A stretch of DNA of 36,963 nucleotides from Acidimicrobiia bacterium (GCA_009377505.1 WHTX01000009.1:1-36963), one strand, 5' to 3'; shown: positions 22,304 to 35,988, numbered from the stretch's first letter. Made by a program: numbers and translations. The notes: generated from the sequence alone by a model not told the origin.

Positions 22304-24337
22304 GTGCCCGAGTTCAAGGTCGTCTCCGAGTTCGAGCCCGCCGGGGACCAGCCCAAAGCCATCGCCGCCCTCGCCGAGGGGGTGCGGCGCGGCGACCGCT
22401 TCCAGACGCTGCTCGGCATCACCGGCTCCGGCAAGTCCGCCACCGTCGCCTGGCTGGTCGAGCAGGTGCAGAAGCCGACCCTCGTCCTCGCCCCCAACAA
22501 GTCCCTGGCCGCCCAGCTGGCCAACGAGTTCCGGGAGTTCTTCCCGGAGAACCGGGTCGAGTACTTCGTCAGCTACTACGACTACTACCAGCCCGAGGCC
22601 TACATCCCCTCGTCAGACACCTACATCGAGAAGGACTCGACGGTGAACGACGAGATCGACCGGCTGCGGCATTCGGCCACGTCGGCGCTGCTCACGCGGC
22701 CCGACACGATCGTCGTCGCTTCCGTGTCCGCTATCTACGGCCTCGGCTCGCCCGAGGAGTACCGCGACCACTACCTGATCCTGCAGGCGGGCCAGGACTA
22801 CGACCAGCGGGCCATCCTGTCCCGCCTCGTCGACATGCAGTACGAGCGCAACGACCTCAACCTCGTCCGCGGCAAGTTCCGGGTCCGGGGGGACACCATC
22901 GAGATCCACCCCGCCTACGACGAGACGATCGTGCGCATCGAGCTGTTCGGGGACACCATCGAGGGCATCACGGTGGTCGACCCGGTGACGGGCGAACGCC
23001 TCCACAGCCTCAACGAGCTGGTCGTCTTCCCGGCCACCCACTACGTGGCCTCGAGCGAGCGCATGCAGCGGGCGGTCGTGCGCATCGAGGCCGAGTTGCA
23101 GGCGCGCCTCGCCCAGTTCGAGGCCGAGGGCAAGCTCCTCGAGGCCCAGCGCCTGCGCATGCGCACCCAGTACGACCTCGAGATGATGCAGGAGGTCGGC
23201 TTCTGCTCGGGCATCGAGAACTACTCGGCGCCCATCGACGGCCGCGCCCCGGGGGAGACGCCGAACACGCTGATCGACTTCTTCCCCGATGACTTCCTGA
23301 TGGTGCTCGACGAGTCCCACGTGACCGTCCCCCAGATCCACGGCCAGTACCAGGGCGACCGCTCTCGCAAGGACACGCTGATCGAGCACGGGTTCCGATT
23401 GCCCTCCGCGGCCGACAACCGGCCCCTCAAGTTCGAGGAGTGGCAGGACCGCGTCCACCAGTGCGTGTTCATGTCGGCGACGCCGGGGGAGTACGAGCTG
23501 CGGATGTCCGCCCAGGTGGCCGAGCAGATCGTGCGGCCGACGGGCCTGGTCGACCCCGAGGTCGAGGTGCGCCCCACCAAGGGCCAGATCGACGACCTGA
23601 TGGAGCGCATCAACGGGGCGGTGTCCAGCGGCGGCCGGGTGCTGGTCACCACGCTCACCAAGAAGATGGCCGAGGACCTGAGCGAGTACCTGCTCGAGCT
23701 CGGCGTGCGCTGCCGCTACCTGCACTCCAACATCGACACGATCGAGCGGATCGAGATCATCCGCGACCTCCGCCTCGGCGAGTTCGACGTGCTGGTGGGC
23801 ATCAACCTGCTCCGGGAGGGGCTCGACCTGCCCGAAGTGACGCTCATGGCCATCCTCGACGCCGACAAGGAGGGCTTCCTGCGCTCGGGCACATCGCTCA
23901 TCCAGATGATCGGCCGGGCCGCCCGCAACGTCGACGGCAAGGTCATCATGTACGCCGACACCATGACCGACTCGATGCAGCGAGCCATCAGCGAGACGAA
24001 CCGCCGCCGGGGCCTGCAGGTGGCCCACAACGCCGAGCACGGCATCAACCCGCAGACGATCCGCAAGGCCGTCACCGACATCCTCCAGTTCCTGCGGTCG
24101 AGCGACGACCGCACCGCCGGCCAGCCCGTGCCCCAACTGGCCCAGCTCTCCGGCAAGCGCGCCGCGAGCGAGCGGGGCGCGAAGCTGGTGGAGATGGCGC
24201 CGAGCGACCTCGAGCGCCTGATCCTGACCCTCGAGGAAGAGATGCACGAGGCCGCCACCGACCTCCGCTTCGAGTACGCCGCCCGCCTGCGGGACGAGAT
24301 CAAGGAGCTCCGCCGGGAGCTCCGCCAGTTCGCGTGA
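22304..24337 (+). CDS. uvrB: Excinuclease ABC subunit B
   Basis: This 677-residue protein is the damage-verifying helicase-like subunit of nucleotide excision repair and is loaded onto DNA by UvrA. Walker A is GITGSGKS (38-45, Lys44). The beta-hairpin that clamps a DNA strand is at about 90-125 ([32 protein letters not shown]). Walker B DESH is at Asp336-Glu337. The second helicase half has [47 protein letters not shown] and [11 protein letters not shown]-terminal UVR motif ([26 protein letters not shown]) binds UvrC. Start GTG 22304 has a TACCAT box 7 nt upstream (leaderless). uvrA follows after 23 bp. Confidence 0.98.
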   Translation: MPEFKVVSEFEPAGDQPKAIAALAEGVRRGDRFQTLLGITGSGKSATVAWLVEQVQKPTLVLAPNKSLAAQLANEFREFFPENRVEYFVSYYDYYQPEAYIPSSDTYIEKDSTVNDEIDRLRHSATSALLTRPDTIVVASVSAIYGLGSPEEYRDHYLILQAGQDYDQRAILSRLVDMQYERNDLNLVRGKFRVRGDTIEIHPAYDETIVRIELFGDTIEGITVVDPVTGERLHSLNELVVFPATHYVASSERMQRAVVRIEAELQARLAQFEAEGKLLEAQRLRMRTQYDLEMMQEVGFCSGIENYSAPIDGRAPGETPNTLIDFFPDDFLMVLDESHVTVPQIHGQYQGDRSRKDTLIEHGFRLPSAADNRPLKFEEWQDRVHQCVFMSATPGEYELRMSAQVAEQIVRPTGLVDPEVEVRPTKGQIDDLMERINGAVSSGGRVLVTTLTKKMAEDLSEYLLELGVRCRYLHSNIDTIERIEIIRDLRLGEFDVLVGINLLREGLDLPEVTLMAILDADKEGFLRSGTSLIQMIGRAARNVDGKVIMYADTMTDSMQRAISETNRRRGLQVAHNAEHGINPQTIRKAVTDILQFLRSSDDRTAGQPVPQLAQLSGKRAASERGAKLVEMAPSDLERLILTLEEEMHEAATDLRFEYAARLRDEIKELRRELRQFA

Positions 24338-24360
24338 GGGCCACGGGGTCGGGCGGCCGC

Positions 24361-27258
<2,898 letters not shown>

Positions 27259-27316
27259 CGGCAACCGCGCCGAGCGGCGGCGGGAACCACGCCTTCTGAC
27301 GCGACGTCACAGGGGC

Positions 27317-28255
27317 ATGGGTGGACGTTCCGGAAGGCGAAAGGACCGCCGCCACACCGCGGCGGCGGTACTGGTCGCGGCGCTGGCCCTGGTGGCGGCC
27401 GGTTGCGGGTTCGAGGAGGATGCGCTGGCCGTGCCCGTCGACAGCGTGGCCCCCACGACCGAGGCGTCGACGACCTCCCGGCCGACCACCACCGGCGCGC
27501 CGACGTCGACGACCCGGCCGAGCACCACGTTGCCGCCCCCGACCACGAGCGTGCCGAGCACCACAGCACCGCCGAGCACAACAGCTCCGCCGAGCACGAC
27601 GGCGCCCGATCCGCCGGCGGGCGAGCCGGTGCCGGGGGGCCGCGGAGAGGGCGTCGCCCAGCTCCAGCGGCGCCTCCGGCAGGGGCACTACTGGGTGGGC
27701 GCCGTCGACGGGCGCTACGGCGGGCTCACCACCCAGGCCGTCATGGCCCTCGAGAAGGCCAGCGGGTTGCCGGTCGACGGTGTCGCCGACGCCGCCGTCG
27801 TCCAGGCGCTCGACGCGCCGGGCCCGATCGTGCCCCGCGCCGCCGAGGCCGGCCTTGCTGCCGACGGTGACCATGTCTGGGTGGACAAGGCCCGCCAGCT
27901 GCTGGTCGTCGTGCGCGACGGCGCCGTGCTCTGGGTGTTCAACACCTCGACGGGCACCGACGAGGAGTACTGGCACCCGACGAGCGGCTGGCAGGTGGCC
28001 GATACCCCGACCGGCCGCTTCGACGTGACCTGGCAGGTGGACGGCACCTCGGACGGGGAGCTCGGCCCGCTGTACCGGCCCAAGTTCTTCCACTCCGCTG
28101 GGATCGCCGTGCACGGGTCCCCGTCGGTGCCCGCCGTCCCCGCCTCCCACGGTTGCGTCCGGGTGAGCAACGCGGCCATGGACGCCATCTGGGCGGAGGG
28201 CCTGATGCCCCTCGGCAGCCCGGTCGTGGTCACCGGCGAGACCCCGTCGAACTGA
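27317..28255 (+). CDS. Lipoprotein L,D-transpeptidase with peptidoglycan-binding domain
   Basis: This 312-residue exported protein has a lipoprotein signal peptide ending in VAAGC at about residue 33. A Thr/Pro/Ser stalk spans about residues 48-97. A peptidoglycan-binding type 1 domain is at about 110-165 (GVAQLQRRLRQGHYWVGAVDGRYGGLTTQAVMALEKASGLPVDG). A YkuD catalytic domain occupies about 180-308 and has His266-Gly (AVHGSPSVP) and SHGCVR with His278 and nucleophile Cys280. Such enzymes make 3-3 peptide cross-links or attach proteins to the wall and resist most beta-lactams except carbapenems. Start ATG 27317 has AGGGG just upstream. It lies between uvrA and uvrC on the same strand, with a strong hairpin after it. 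Confidence 0.92.
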   Translation: MGGRSGRRKDRRHTAAAVLVAALALVAAGCGFEEDALAVPVDSVAPTTEASTTSRPTTTGAPTSTTRPSTTLPPPTTSVPSTTAPPSTTAPPSTTAPDPPAGEPVPGGRGEGVAQLQRRLRQGHYWVGAVDGRYGGLTTQAVMALEKASGLPVDGVADAAVVQALDAPGPIVPRAAEAGLAADGDHVWVDKARQLLVVVRDGAVLWVFNTSTGTDEEYWHPTSGWQVADTPTGRFDVTWQVDGTSDGELGPLYRPKFFHSAGIAVHGSPSVPAVPASHGCVRVSNAAMDAIWAEGLMPLGSPVVVTGETPSN

Positions 28256-28284
28256 GCGCCGACCCGACGGGAGACCGGCTGGCA

Positions 28285-28303
28285 GGGGCGCGCGCCGCGC
28301 CCC
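28285..28303 (+). terminator. Strong GC hairpin after the L,D-transpeptidase gene
   Basis: GGGGCGCG (28285-28292) pairs perfectly with CGCGCCCC (28296-28303) around a 3-nt loop. The stem is 8 bp of pure G-C and lies 30 bp after the stop codon. A C-run rather than a T-run follows. It is likely to separate the transpeptidase transcript from uvrC. Confidence 0.55.
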
Positions 28304-28326
28304 CGCCCGAGCGGCCCGCCCAGCCG

Positions 28327-28332
28327 TAGCAT
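28327..28332 (+). promoter_or_regulatory. Candidate -10 box for uvrC
   Basis: TAGCAT ends 10 nt before ATG 28343, so the mRNA would have a leader of only about 3 nt. The spacing is slightly longer than at the other leaderless genes in the window. Confidence 0.4.
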
Positions 28333-28342
28333 CGGCACCGCG

Positions 28343-30352
28343 ATGATCAAGCGTCCGGCCGGCACCATCCCCGACGCCCCCGGCTCCTACCAGTTCAAGG
28401 ACGGCGAGGGCCGCGTCATCTACGTGGGCAAGGCCCGCTCGCTCCGTCAGCGGCTGGCCAACTACTTCCAGAACCCGGCCCAGCTCCACCCGCGCACCGC
28501 GCAGATGGTGGCCACCGCCGAGACCGTCGAGTGGATCCAGGTCCGCAACGAGGTCGAGGCGCTGATGCTCGAGTTCTCCCTCATCAAGGAGCACCGGCCC
28601 CGCTTCAACGTCCGCCTCGTCGACGACAAGAGCTACCCGTACCTGGCGGTCACCATCTCCGAGGAGTGGCCCCGGCCCATGGTCATGCGAGGGGCGAAGC
28701 GGAAGGGCACGAAGTACTTCGGCCCCTACGGGCACGCCTACGCCATCCGCGAGACGCTCGACCTGCTGCTGCGGACGTTCCCCGTGCGGACGTGCAGCGA
28801 CGCCAAGTTCGCCCGCCACGAGCGGCTCGGCCGGCCCTGCCTGCTCTACCACATCGAGAAGTGCTCGGCCCCCTGCGTCGGCTACGTCACCAAGGAGCGC
28901 CACGACGAGCTGATCGCCGAGCTCATCGAGTTCCTGGAGGGCGACACCGACCACATCGTGCGCCGCCTCGACCGTGAGATGCGCGAGTCCGCCTCCGAGC
29001 TCCAGTTCGAGCGTGCCGCCCGGTTGCGCGACCGCCTGGCCACGGTGCGCAAGGCCATCGAGAAGCAACAGATCGTGGGGGACCGCAGCGAGGACCTCGA
29101 CGTCATCGGCTTGGCCGAGGACGAGCTCGAGGCCGCTGTGCAGGTCTTCTACGTGCGCCGAGGCAGGGTCGTGGGCCGCCGGGGGTTCGTCCTCGACAAG
29201 GTCGAGGCGCTCTCCCGCCCCCAGCTCGTGGGCAGCATCCTCGAGGGCCTCTACTACGACGAGCCCATCCCCGGGTACCCGAAGTCGGTCCTGCTGCCCG
29301 ACCTGCCCGAGGACGTCGACGTCTACGAGCAGTGGCTCACCGAGCAGCGGGGCTCGAAGGTGGCGCTGCGCGTGCCCCAGCGGGGCGACAAGCGCGACCT
29401 GATCGGCACCGTCACCCGCAACGCGGAGGAGGAGTTCGTCCGGCACCGCCTCCGCCGGGCGAGCGACCACAACGCCCGCTCCCGGGCGCTCAACGAGCTG
29501 CAGGAGCACCTGAGCCTGCCCATCTCGCCCCTGCGCATCGAGTGCTACGACAACTCGCACCTGGGAGGCACGGACTACGTCTCATCCATGGTCGTCTTCG
29601 AGGACGCCCTACCGGCGAAGAACCAGTACCGGCGCTTCCGCCTGCGCCACGTGCCCGGCAACGACGACTTCGCCGCCATGGAGGAGGTGCTGACCCGGCG
29701 CCTGCAGAACTACCTGGTGGAGCGGTCCAAGCCCGTGGCCGAGCGGGGCAAGTTCCAGTACCCCCCGCAGCTGCTGATGGTGGACGGCGGCAAGGGCCAG
29801 CTGGGCGTGGCCGTCCGGGTCCTCGACGACCTGGGCCTGCGCGACGAGATCCCCGTCTGCGCCCTGGCCAAGCAGTTCGAGGAGATCTACGTGCCCGGGC
29901 GGGCGGGCCCCATCCGCCTGCCCCGCCAGTCCGAGGCGCTCTACCTCATGCAACGCCTGCGCGACGAGTCCCACCGCTTCGCCATCACCTACCAGCGCCA
30001 GCTCCGCAACCAGCGCATGACCACTGGGTTCCTCGACGGCATCGCCGGCCTCGGGCCGACGCGCCGCAAGCGCCTGGTGCGCGAGCTCGGCGGCGTGCGG
30101 GCCGTGCAGCGGGCCTCGCTCGAGCAGCTGCAGGCCATCTCGTGGTTGCCCGACAAGGTGGCCGAGGCCATCCACGCCAAGGCCCAGCGCGGTGCGCTCG
30201 GCCCCGAGCGGCGTCCCCGGGTCGCCGACACCCAGCCCGAGGCCCTCGTGCCCGAGGCCCGCCGCAGGCCGACTGGCCCCGACGACCTCGACAGCCTCGA
30301 CGACCTCGGCGGCGCGTCTGGCAACGGCCACGACCGGCTCGACTTGGGCTGA
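28343..30352 (+). CDS. uvrC: Excinuclease ABC subunit C
   Basis: This 669-residue nuclease cuts on both sides of the lesion in the UvrB-DNA complex. The N-terminal GIY-YIG domain makes the 3' cut (PGSYQFKD ... VIYVGKARSLRQRLANYF, with Tyr16, Tyr27 and Arg36/Arg38 in place). The first motif reads GSY rather than GVY. A Cys-rich segment RTCSDAKFARHERLGRPCLLYHIEKCSAPC and a UVR motif for UvrB binding (about 198-232) follow. The RNase H-like 5'-cut domain has IECYDNSHLGGTDYVSSMVVFEDALP and MVDGGKGQL. Helix-hairpin-helix repeats (IAGLGPTRRKRLVRELGG) are near 565-625. About 45 C-terminal acidic residues lie beyond the usual end. Confidence 0.97.
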   Translation: MIKRPAGTIPDAPGSYQFKDGEGRVIYVGKARSLRQRLANYFQNPAQLHPRTAQMVATAETVEWIQVRNEVEALMLEFSLIKEHRPRFNVRLVDDKSYPYLAVTISEEWPRPMVMRGAKRKGTKYFGPYGHAYAIRETLDLLLRTFPVRTCSDAKFARHERLGRPCLLYHIEKCSAPCVGYVTKERHDELIAELIEFLEGDTDHIVRRLDREMRESASELQFERAARLRDRLATVRKAIEKQQIVGDRSEDLDVIGLAEDELEAAVQVFYVRRGRVVGRRGFVLDKVEALSRPQLVGSILEGLYYDEPIPGYPKSVLLPDLPEDVDVYEQWLTEQRGSKVALRVPQRGDKRDLIGTVTRNAEEEFVRHRLRRASDHNARSRALNELQEHLSLPISPLRIECYDNSHLGGTDYVSSMVVFEDALPAKNQYRRFRLRHVPGNDDFAAMEEVLTRRLQNYLVERSKPVAERGKFQYPPQLLMVDGGKGQLGVAVRVLDDLGLRDEIPVCALAKQFEEIYVPGRAGPIRLPRQSEALYLMQRLRDESHRFAITYQRQLRNQRMTTGFLDGIAGLGPTRRKRLVRELGGVRAVQRASLEQLQAISWLPDKVAEAIHAKAQRGALGPERRPRVADTQPEALVPEARRRPTGPDDLDSLDDLGGASGNGHDRLDLG

Positions 30353-30354
30353 TC

Positions 30355-30374
30355 GGGCGGGAAGGGTGCCGCCC
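30355..30374 (+). terminator. Hairpin after uvrC
   Basis: GGGCGG (30355-30360) pairs with CCGCCC (30369-30374) around an 8-nt loop immediately after the uvrC stop codon. A C-run follows. A terminator role is plausible before the separately signalled PRC-barrel gene. Confidence 0.4.
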
Positions 30375-30399
30375 CCCCGGCCCGGGGTACAACCCGGCT

Positions 30400-30407
30400 G
30401 GAGGTGA
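30400..30407 (+). promoter_or_regulatory. Perfect ribosome binding site of the PRC-barrel gene
   Basis: GGAGGTGA is fully complementary to the 16S rRNA 3' end and lies 4 nt before ATG 30412. It is among the strongest sites in the window and contrasts with the leaderless genes, suggesting high expression. A TACAAC at 30389-30394 may be the -10 box. Confidence 0.7.
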
Positions 30408-30411
30408 CGTC

Positions 30412-30744
30412 ATGACCGACGTGTGGGTGTACCAGGTGGAGGTGGCGGAGATCCCCGACCTGACCGGCTACGACGTGGTGGCGACGGACGGAGAGATCGG
30501 CCGCGTCGACGAGGCCACGTACGAGGACGGGTCGGGCTCCCTCGTCGTGGACACCGGGTGGTGGATCTTCGGGAAGAAGCGGATGCTCCCGGCCGGCACG
30601 ATCTCGTCCATCGACCTCGGCGAGCGCAAGGTCCAGGTGCGGCTCAGCAAGGACCAGATCAAGTCCGCGCCGGACTACGACGTCAGCCGACGCCATGACG
30701 CCGGCTTCCGCGAGGACCACGAGAGCTACTACCTGGGCTTCTGA
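30412..30744 (+). CDS. PRC-barrel domain protein
   Basis: This 110-residue soluble protein has a first half YDVVATDGEIGRVDEATYEDGSGSLVVDTGWWIFGKKRMLPAGTISSIDLGERKVQVRLSKDQIKSAPDYD that matches the PRC-barrel fold. Its features are the G-x-IG-x-V turn, a strand ending in V-D-T, and a K-x-P-A motif followed by V-x-V-x-LSKDQIKSAP. PRC barrels occur in photosynthetic reaction centre H subunits, RimM and many stress or envelope proteins of unknown role. The aromatic GWWIFGKK loop and the Tyr/His-rich tail (DHESYYLGF) are notable. Start ATG 30412 is fixed by the perfect ribosome binding site. It converges with a small acidic-protein gene. Function unknown. Confidence 0.85.
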   Translation: MTDVWVYQVEVAEIPDLTGYDVVATDGEIGRVDEATYEDGSGSLVVDTGWWIFGKKRMLPAGTISSIDLGERKVQVRLSKDQIKSAPDYDVSRRHDAGFREDHESYYLGF

Positions 30745-30759
30745 TCGCCTCGTTCTGGT

Positions 30760-30772
30760 GGGCGCGGCGCCC
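30760..30772. terminator. Bidirectional hairpin between PRC-barrel and acidic-protein genes
   Basis: GGGCG (30760-30764) and CGCCC (30768-30772) pair around a CGG loop in the 31-bp gap between two convergent genes. It could end both transcripts. The stem is short but wholly G-C. Confidence 0.4.
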
Positions 30773-30775
30773 GGT

Positions 30776-30994
30776 TCAATCCTGGGGCTCGACGGTCTCC
30801 TCCGACCGGCGGCTCTCCACGAACGAGCCGGGCGCCGCGTCGCGGTCGGCGGCGCGCGTCTCGGAGTCCTCGAGGATGGCCCGGGCCTGCGCCTCGGCGT
30901 CCTCGCTGCCGCCCTCCTTCTCCTCGGGCAGCAGCTCGGCTCGGCGTGCAACCAGCCGCTCGTCGACCGGCGGGGTGGGCGTCTCGTCGCTCAT
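30776..30994 (-). CDS. Small acidic protein, conserved-looking, function unknown
   Basis: This 72-residue protein starts MSDETPTPPVDERLVARRAELLPEE and contains AQARAILEDSETRAADRDAAPGSFVESRRSEETV. About a quarter of its residues are Asp or Glu. It has no signal peptide, membrane segment or Cys. The phrase AxAILEDSExR-x-x-DR-xAAPGS-x-VExRxSE has the ordered look of a conserved short motif, and it resembles small uncharacterised actinobacterial proteins I have in mind, though I cannot confirm that here. The antisense frame is a possible alternative but is covered by no recognisable gene. It starts at ATG 30994. A TACATC box 6 nt upstream could be a weak leaderless promoter. It is divergent from the methyltransferase gene at 31068. 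Confidence 0.65.
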   Translation of the reverse strand: MSDETPTPPVDERLVARRAELLPEEKEGGSEDAEAQARAILEDSETRAADRDAAPGSFVESRRSEETVEPQD

Positions 30995-31055
30995 GGGCGC
31001 GATGTACCCACAGGGGTCGCCCGGCCACGCCTCGGGGCCGCGAGGAGGCGCCGCC

Positions 31056-31061
31056 TATGGT
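31056..31061 (+). promoter_or_regulatory. -10 box for a leaderless methyltransferase-rapZ mRNA
   Basis: TATGGT ends 6 nt before GTG 31068. This places the promoter of the methyltransferase-rapZ pair directly at the start codon and argues against the longer upstream frame. Confidence 0.5.
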
Positions 31062-31067
31062 GGTCAC

Positions 31068-31858
31068 GTGGACCCCGAAGCCTGCCTCGGCCTGCGGCCC
31101 ACGCACCGTGGCGGCGACCTGTGGGAGGCCAACGCCGGCTGGTGGCAGGACGGCTTCACCGATGGCGCTGACCCCGAGTACGAGGAGCAGATCCTGCCGA
31201 TCGTCGCCGCCTGGCTCGACGGCGCCCGAGCCGTGCTCGACATCGGCTGCGGCGAGGGCCAGATCGCCCGCCTGGCGGTGGCTGGCGGCGCCGAGCGCGT
31301 CGTGGGCGCCGACCCCACCCGCGCCCAGGTGGAGGTGGCCGAGGCCCGCGGTGGCGGCCCCCGCTACCTGCGCGCCGGGGCGGCGGCACTGCCCTTCGCC
31401 GACGCCAGCTTCGACACCGCCGTGGCCTGCCTCGTCTTCGAGCACATCGAGGACGTGGAGGAGGCCATCGGCGAGGTCGCCCGGGTGCTCGAGCCCGGCG
31501 GGCGCTTCCTCTTCCTGCTCAACCACCCGCTCCTCCAGACCCCGGGCTCGGGCTGGATCGACGACCACGTGCTCGACCCGCCCGAGCAGTACTGGCGCAT
31601 CGGGCCGTACCTTCTCGAGGAGCACACGCTCGAGGAGGTGGAGAAGGACGTGCTGATCCCCTTCATCCACCGCCCCCTCTCCCGCTACGTCAACGCCCTG
31701 GCCGACGCCGGCCTGGTGATCCAGCGCATGGTGGAGCCCGCGCCCCCGCCCGGCTTCCTGGCCCAGGCGGCCGAGTACGGGCAGGCGGCGACGATCCCGC
31801 GGCTGCTGGCCCTGCTCACGGTGCTCGCCGAGGCCGGGCTCCCGGCCAGAGGTGGCCA

Positions 31859-31862
<4 letters not shown>
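31068..31862 (+). CDS. Class I SAM-dependent methyltransferase coupled to rapZ
   Basis: This 264-residue protein carries methyltransferase motif I AVLDIGCGEGQIARLA (residues 55-70), the strand-2 acid in VVGADPTRAQVEVA, the adenine-pocket region LRAGAAALPFADASFDTAVACLVFEHIEDVEEAIGEVARVLEPGGRFLFLLNHP, and a C-terminal lid with YLLEEHTLEEVEKDV and HRPLSRYVNALADAGLVI. This is the UbiE/COQ5-like methyltransferase_11 type. The substrate cannot be inferred. Start GTG 31068 follows a TATGGT box by 6 nt. The open frame upstream to 30876 overlaps the divergent acidic-protein gene and is rejected. Its stop overlaps the rapZ start by 4 bp (ATGA), implying translational coupling and perhaps shared function. 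Confidence 0.88.
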
Positions 31863-33827
<1,965 letters not shown>

Positions 33828-33829
33828 CG

Positions 33830-34969
33830 GTGGCGATCTTCGGCGTGCCCACGCTGGAGGACCTCCCTCCGGTGGCGGGCAGGGCGGTGCTCGTCCGCGT
33901 CGACTTCAACGTGCCGCTGACGGGCGGGGAGATCACCGACGACCTGCGGGTGCGCGCCGCCCTGCCGACCCTGTCGTGGCTGCAGGAGGCCGGCGCCGCT
34001 CGGGTGCACTGCGTCTCCCACCTCGGCCGGCCGAAGGGCGAGCGCGACGAGCGGTACTCGCTGGCGCCGGTGCGGGCACGGCTGGCCGAGCTGGCGCCAG
34101 GCGTCGAGCTGGGCGAGAACCTTCGCTTCGACCCGGGCGAGGAGAGCGGTGCTGGCGCGTTCGTCGACCAGCTCGTCGAGGGGTTCGACCTCTACGTGAA
34201 CGACGCGTTCGGGGCGTCACACCGGGCGCACGCCTCGATCGTGGGACCGCCTCGCCGGCTGCCCTCGGCGGCGGGGCGCCTGCTCGCCCGGGAGGTCGAG
34301 GTGCTGCTCGGCGTGCGGAGCCACCCCGACCACCCCTTCGTGGCCATCCTGGGCGGGTCGAAGGTGTCCGACAAGCTCGGGGTCATCGACGCCCTGCTCG
34401 ACGTGTGCGACACGCTGATCGTGGGCGGGGGGATGTGCTTCACGTTCCTCGCCGCCCAGGGCCATCGGGTGGGCTCGTCGTTGTTCGAGGCCGATCGCGT
34501 CGAGGAGTGCGCCGCGCTCCTGGCAAGGGCGGGGAAGCGGATCATGTTGCCCGAAGACATCACGGCACTCGGGCCGGGGGGCACGTTGTTCGAGCCCGAG
34601 GCCGGTGGCGAGGTGCGCCAGGTGGGCGTGTCCCTGGCGCAGGGCTGGATGGGCGTGGACATCGGGCCGGGTACGGCGGCCGTGTTCGAGGACGTCATCC
34701 GCGAGGCTCGCATGGTGCTGTGGAACGGGCCGATGGGCGTGTTCGAGGACCCGCGCTTCGCCGCGGGGACGCGAGCCGTCGCCGAGGCCGTGGCCGCGTC
34801 GCGGGGCTTCACGGTGGTGGGCGGGGGCGATTCCGCCGCCGCGGCCGAGCAGTTCGGCGTGGCCGACCGCATTGACCACGTGTCGACCGGCGGCGGGGCG
34901 AGCCTGGAGTTGATCGAGCAGGGAGACCTGCCCGGCCTGGACGCGTTGCGGGAGGCCCCGAATGCCTAG
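33830..34969 (+). CDS. pgk: Phosphoglycerate kinase
   Basis: This 379-residue enzyme makes ATP and 3-phosphoglycerate from 1,3-bisphosphoglycerate. Substrate-binding motifs are VLVRVDFNVPL, CVSHLGRPKG and LYVNDAFGASHRAHAS. The hinge GGSKVSDKLGVID, the nucleotide-binding WNGPMGVFEDPRFAAGT and the C-terminal VVGGGDSAAAAEQFG and HVSTGGGASLELIEQGDLPGLDAL are all present. It is slightly shorter than the usual 390-400 residues. Start GTG 33830, two bases after the gap stop, gives the expected N-terminus. The open frame further upstream overlaps gap. Its last codons overlap tpiA by 8 bp. Confidence 0.97.
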   Translation: MAIFGVPTLEDLPPVAGRAVLVRVDFNVPLTGGEITDDLRVRAALPTLSWLQEAGAARVHCVSHLGRPKGERDERYSLAPVRARLAELAPGVELGENLRFDPGEESGAGAFVDQLVEGFDLYVNDAFGASHRAHASIVGPPRRLPSAAGRLLAREVEVLLGVRSHPDHPFVAILGGSKVSDKLGVIDALLDVCDTLIVGGGMCFTFLAAQGHRVGSSLFEADRVEECAALLARAGKRIMLPEDITALGPGGTLFEPEAGGEVRQVGVSLAQGWMGVDIGPGTAAVFEDVIREARMVLWNGPMGVFEDPRFAAGTRAVAEAVAASRGFTVVGGGDSAAAAEQFGVADRIDHVSTGGGASLELIEQGDLPGLDALREAPNA

Positions 34970-35768
34970 CGGTAGCGGTAGCGGCGGTGGCGGTGGGCGC
35001 GTCCCGCTGATCAGCGGCAACTGGAAGATGCACCTGAACCACTTCGAGGCGATCACCCTCGTGCAGAAGCTGGGCTACCTACTGAGGAAGGAGGACGTGG
35101 AAGAGGTCGAGGTGTCCGTGCACCCCCCCTTCACCGACCTCCGTTCGGTGCAGACCGTGCTCGAAGCGGACAAGATCCCCGTGGCGCTGGGAGCGCAGAA
35201 CTGCCACTGGGAGGACAAGGGGGCCTTCACCGGCGAGGTGGCGCCACCGATGCTGGCCAAGCTGAACGTGAGCTACGTGATCGTCGGGCACTCCGAGCGG
35301 CGAGAGCTCTTCGGCGAGGCGGACGAGGTGGTCAACCGCAAGGTGCTGTCCGTGCTCGGGGCGGGGATGACGCCGATCCTGTGCGTGGGCGAGACCTCCG
35401 CCGAGCGGGAGGCGGGCTCGACTGAGGCCAAGGTCGTCGGCCAGGTGCGGGCCGGGCTGGCCGGGGTGTCGCCTGCTCAGGTGGGGGCGATGGTGGTGGC
35501 CTACGAGCCGATCTGGGCCATCGGGACGGGCCGGGTGGCGTCGGCGTCCGACGCGCAGGAGGTGTGCGCGCTGGTGCGCTCGACCGTGGCCGAGCTGGCC
35601 GGCGCCGAGGCGGCAGCGTCGCTGCGGGCCCAGTACGGCGGCTCGGTGAAGCCCGACAGCGCGCCGGGGCTGATGGCGATGCCCGACATCGACGGGGCCC
35701 TGGTCGGAGGGGCGTCCCTCGACGCCGAGAGCTTCGCCGGGATCGTACAGTACCGCCTCGCCGGGTAG
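34962..35768 (+). CDS. tpiA: Triose-phosphate isomerase
   Basis: This 268-residue enzyme interconverts dihydroxyacetone phosphate and glyceraldehyde-3-phosphate. Catalytic residues are Lys22 (ISGNWKMH), His110 (VIVGHSERREL) and Glu182 (AYEPIWAIGTG). The phosphate-binding loops YGGSVKPDS and DGALVGGASLD are intact. The N-terminus carries an extra Gly/Ser run (PSGSGSGGGGGR) encoded by a short GGT/AGC-type repeat lying over the end of pgk. No better start exists in frame. Start ATG 34962 overlaps pgk by 8 bp, indicating coupled translation. Confidence 0.97.
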   Translation: MPSGSGSGGGGGRVPLISGNWKMHLNHFEAITLVQKLGYLLRKEDVEEVEVSVHPPFTDLRSVQTVLEADKIPVALGAQNCHWEDKGAFTGEVAPPMLAKLNVSYVIVGHSERRELFGEADEVVNRKVLSVLGAGMTPILCVGETSAEREAGSTEAKVVGQVRAGLAGVSPAQVGAMVVAYEPIWAIGTGRVASASDAQEVCALVRSTVAELAGAEAAASLRAQYGGSVKPDSAPGLMAMPDIDGALVGGASLDAESFAGIVQYRLAG

Positions 35769-35814
35769 CGCTCTGCCCGGGCGTGGGCGTCGGGCGCGCT
35801 GGCTGGCTGGTTGT

Positions 35815-35859
35815 CGGTCGGCTGGGCGCCGGTCGGCTGGGCGTCGGTCGGGTGCGCTG
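35815..35859. repeat. 15-bp tandem repeat upstream of secG
   Basis: CGGTCGGCTGGGCGC (35815-35829) is followed by CGGTCGGCTGGGCGT (35830-35844) and a degenerate third unit (35845-35859). It lies in the 234-bp gap between tpiA and secG. A GCTG microrepeat precedes it. Apart from this and the secG -10 box I see no feature in the gap. Confidence 0.7.
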
Positions 35860-35988
35860 CCTGGTCGGCTGTGGTCGGTCGGCCGGACCCTCGGGATGCG
35901 CCTGATGCCGGTGGCCGGGCTCCAGCGCACCCGGGCCTGGTGGGGCCCCGGCCTCGCTCGGCGCCCGCGGTCGAGTCGGCGGGGCGGG

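Noticed and set aside
30876-31067. Upstream extension of the 31068 methyltransferase frame
   Set aside because: It overlaps the divergent acidic-protein gene and lies upstream of the -10 box, and the added residues resemble no methyltransferase.
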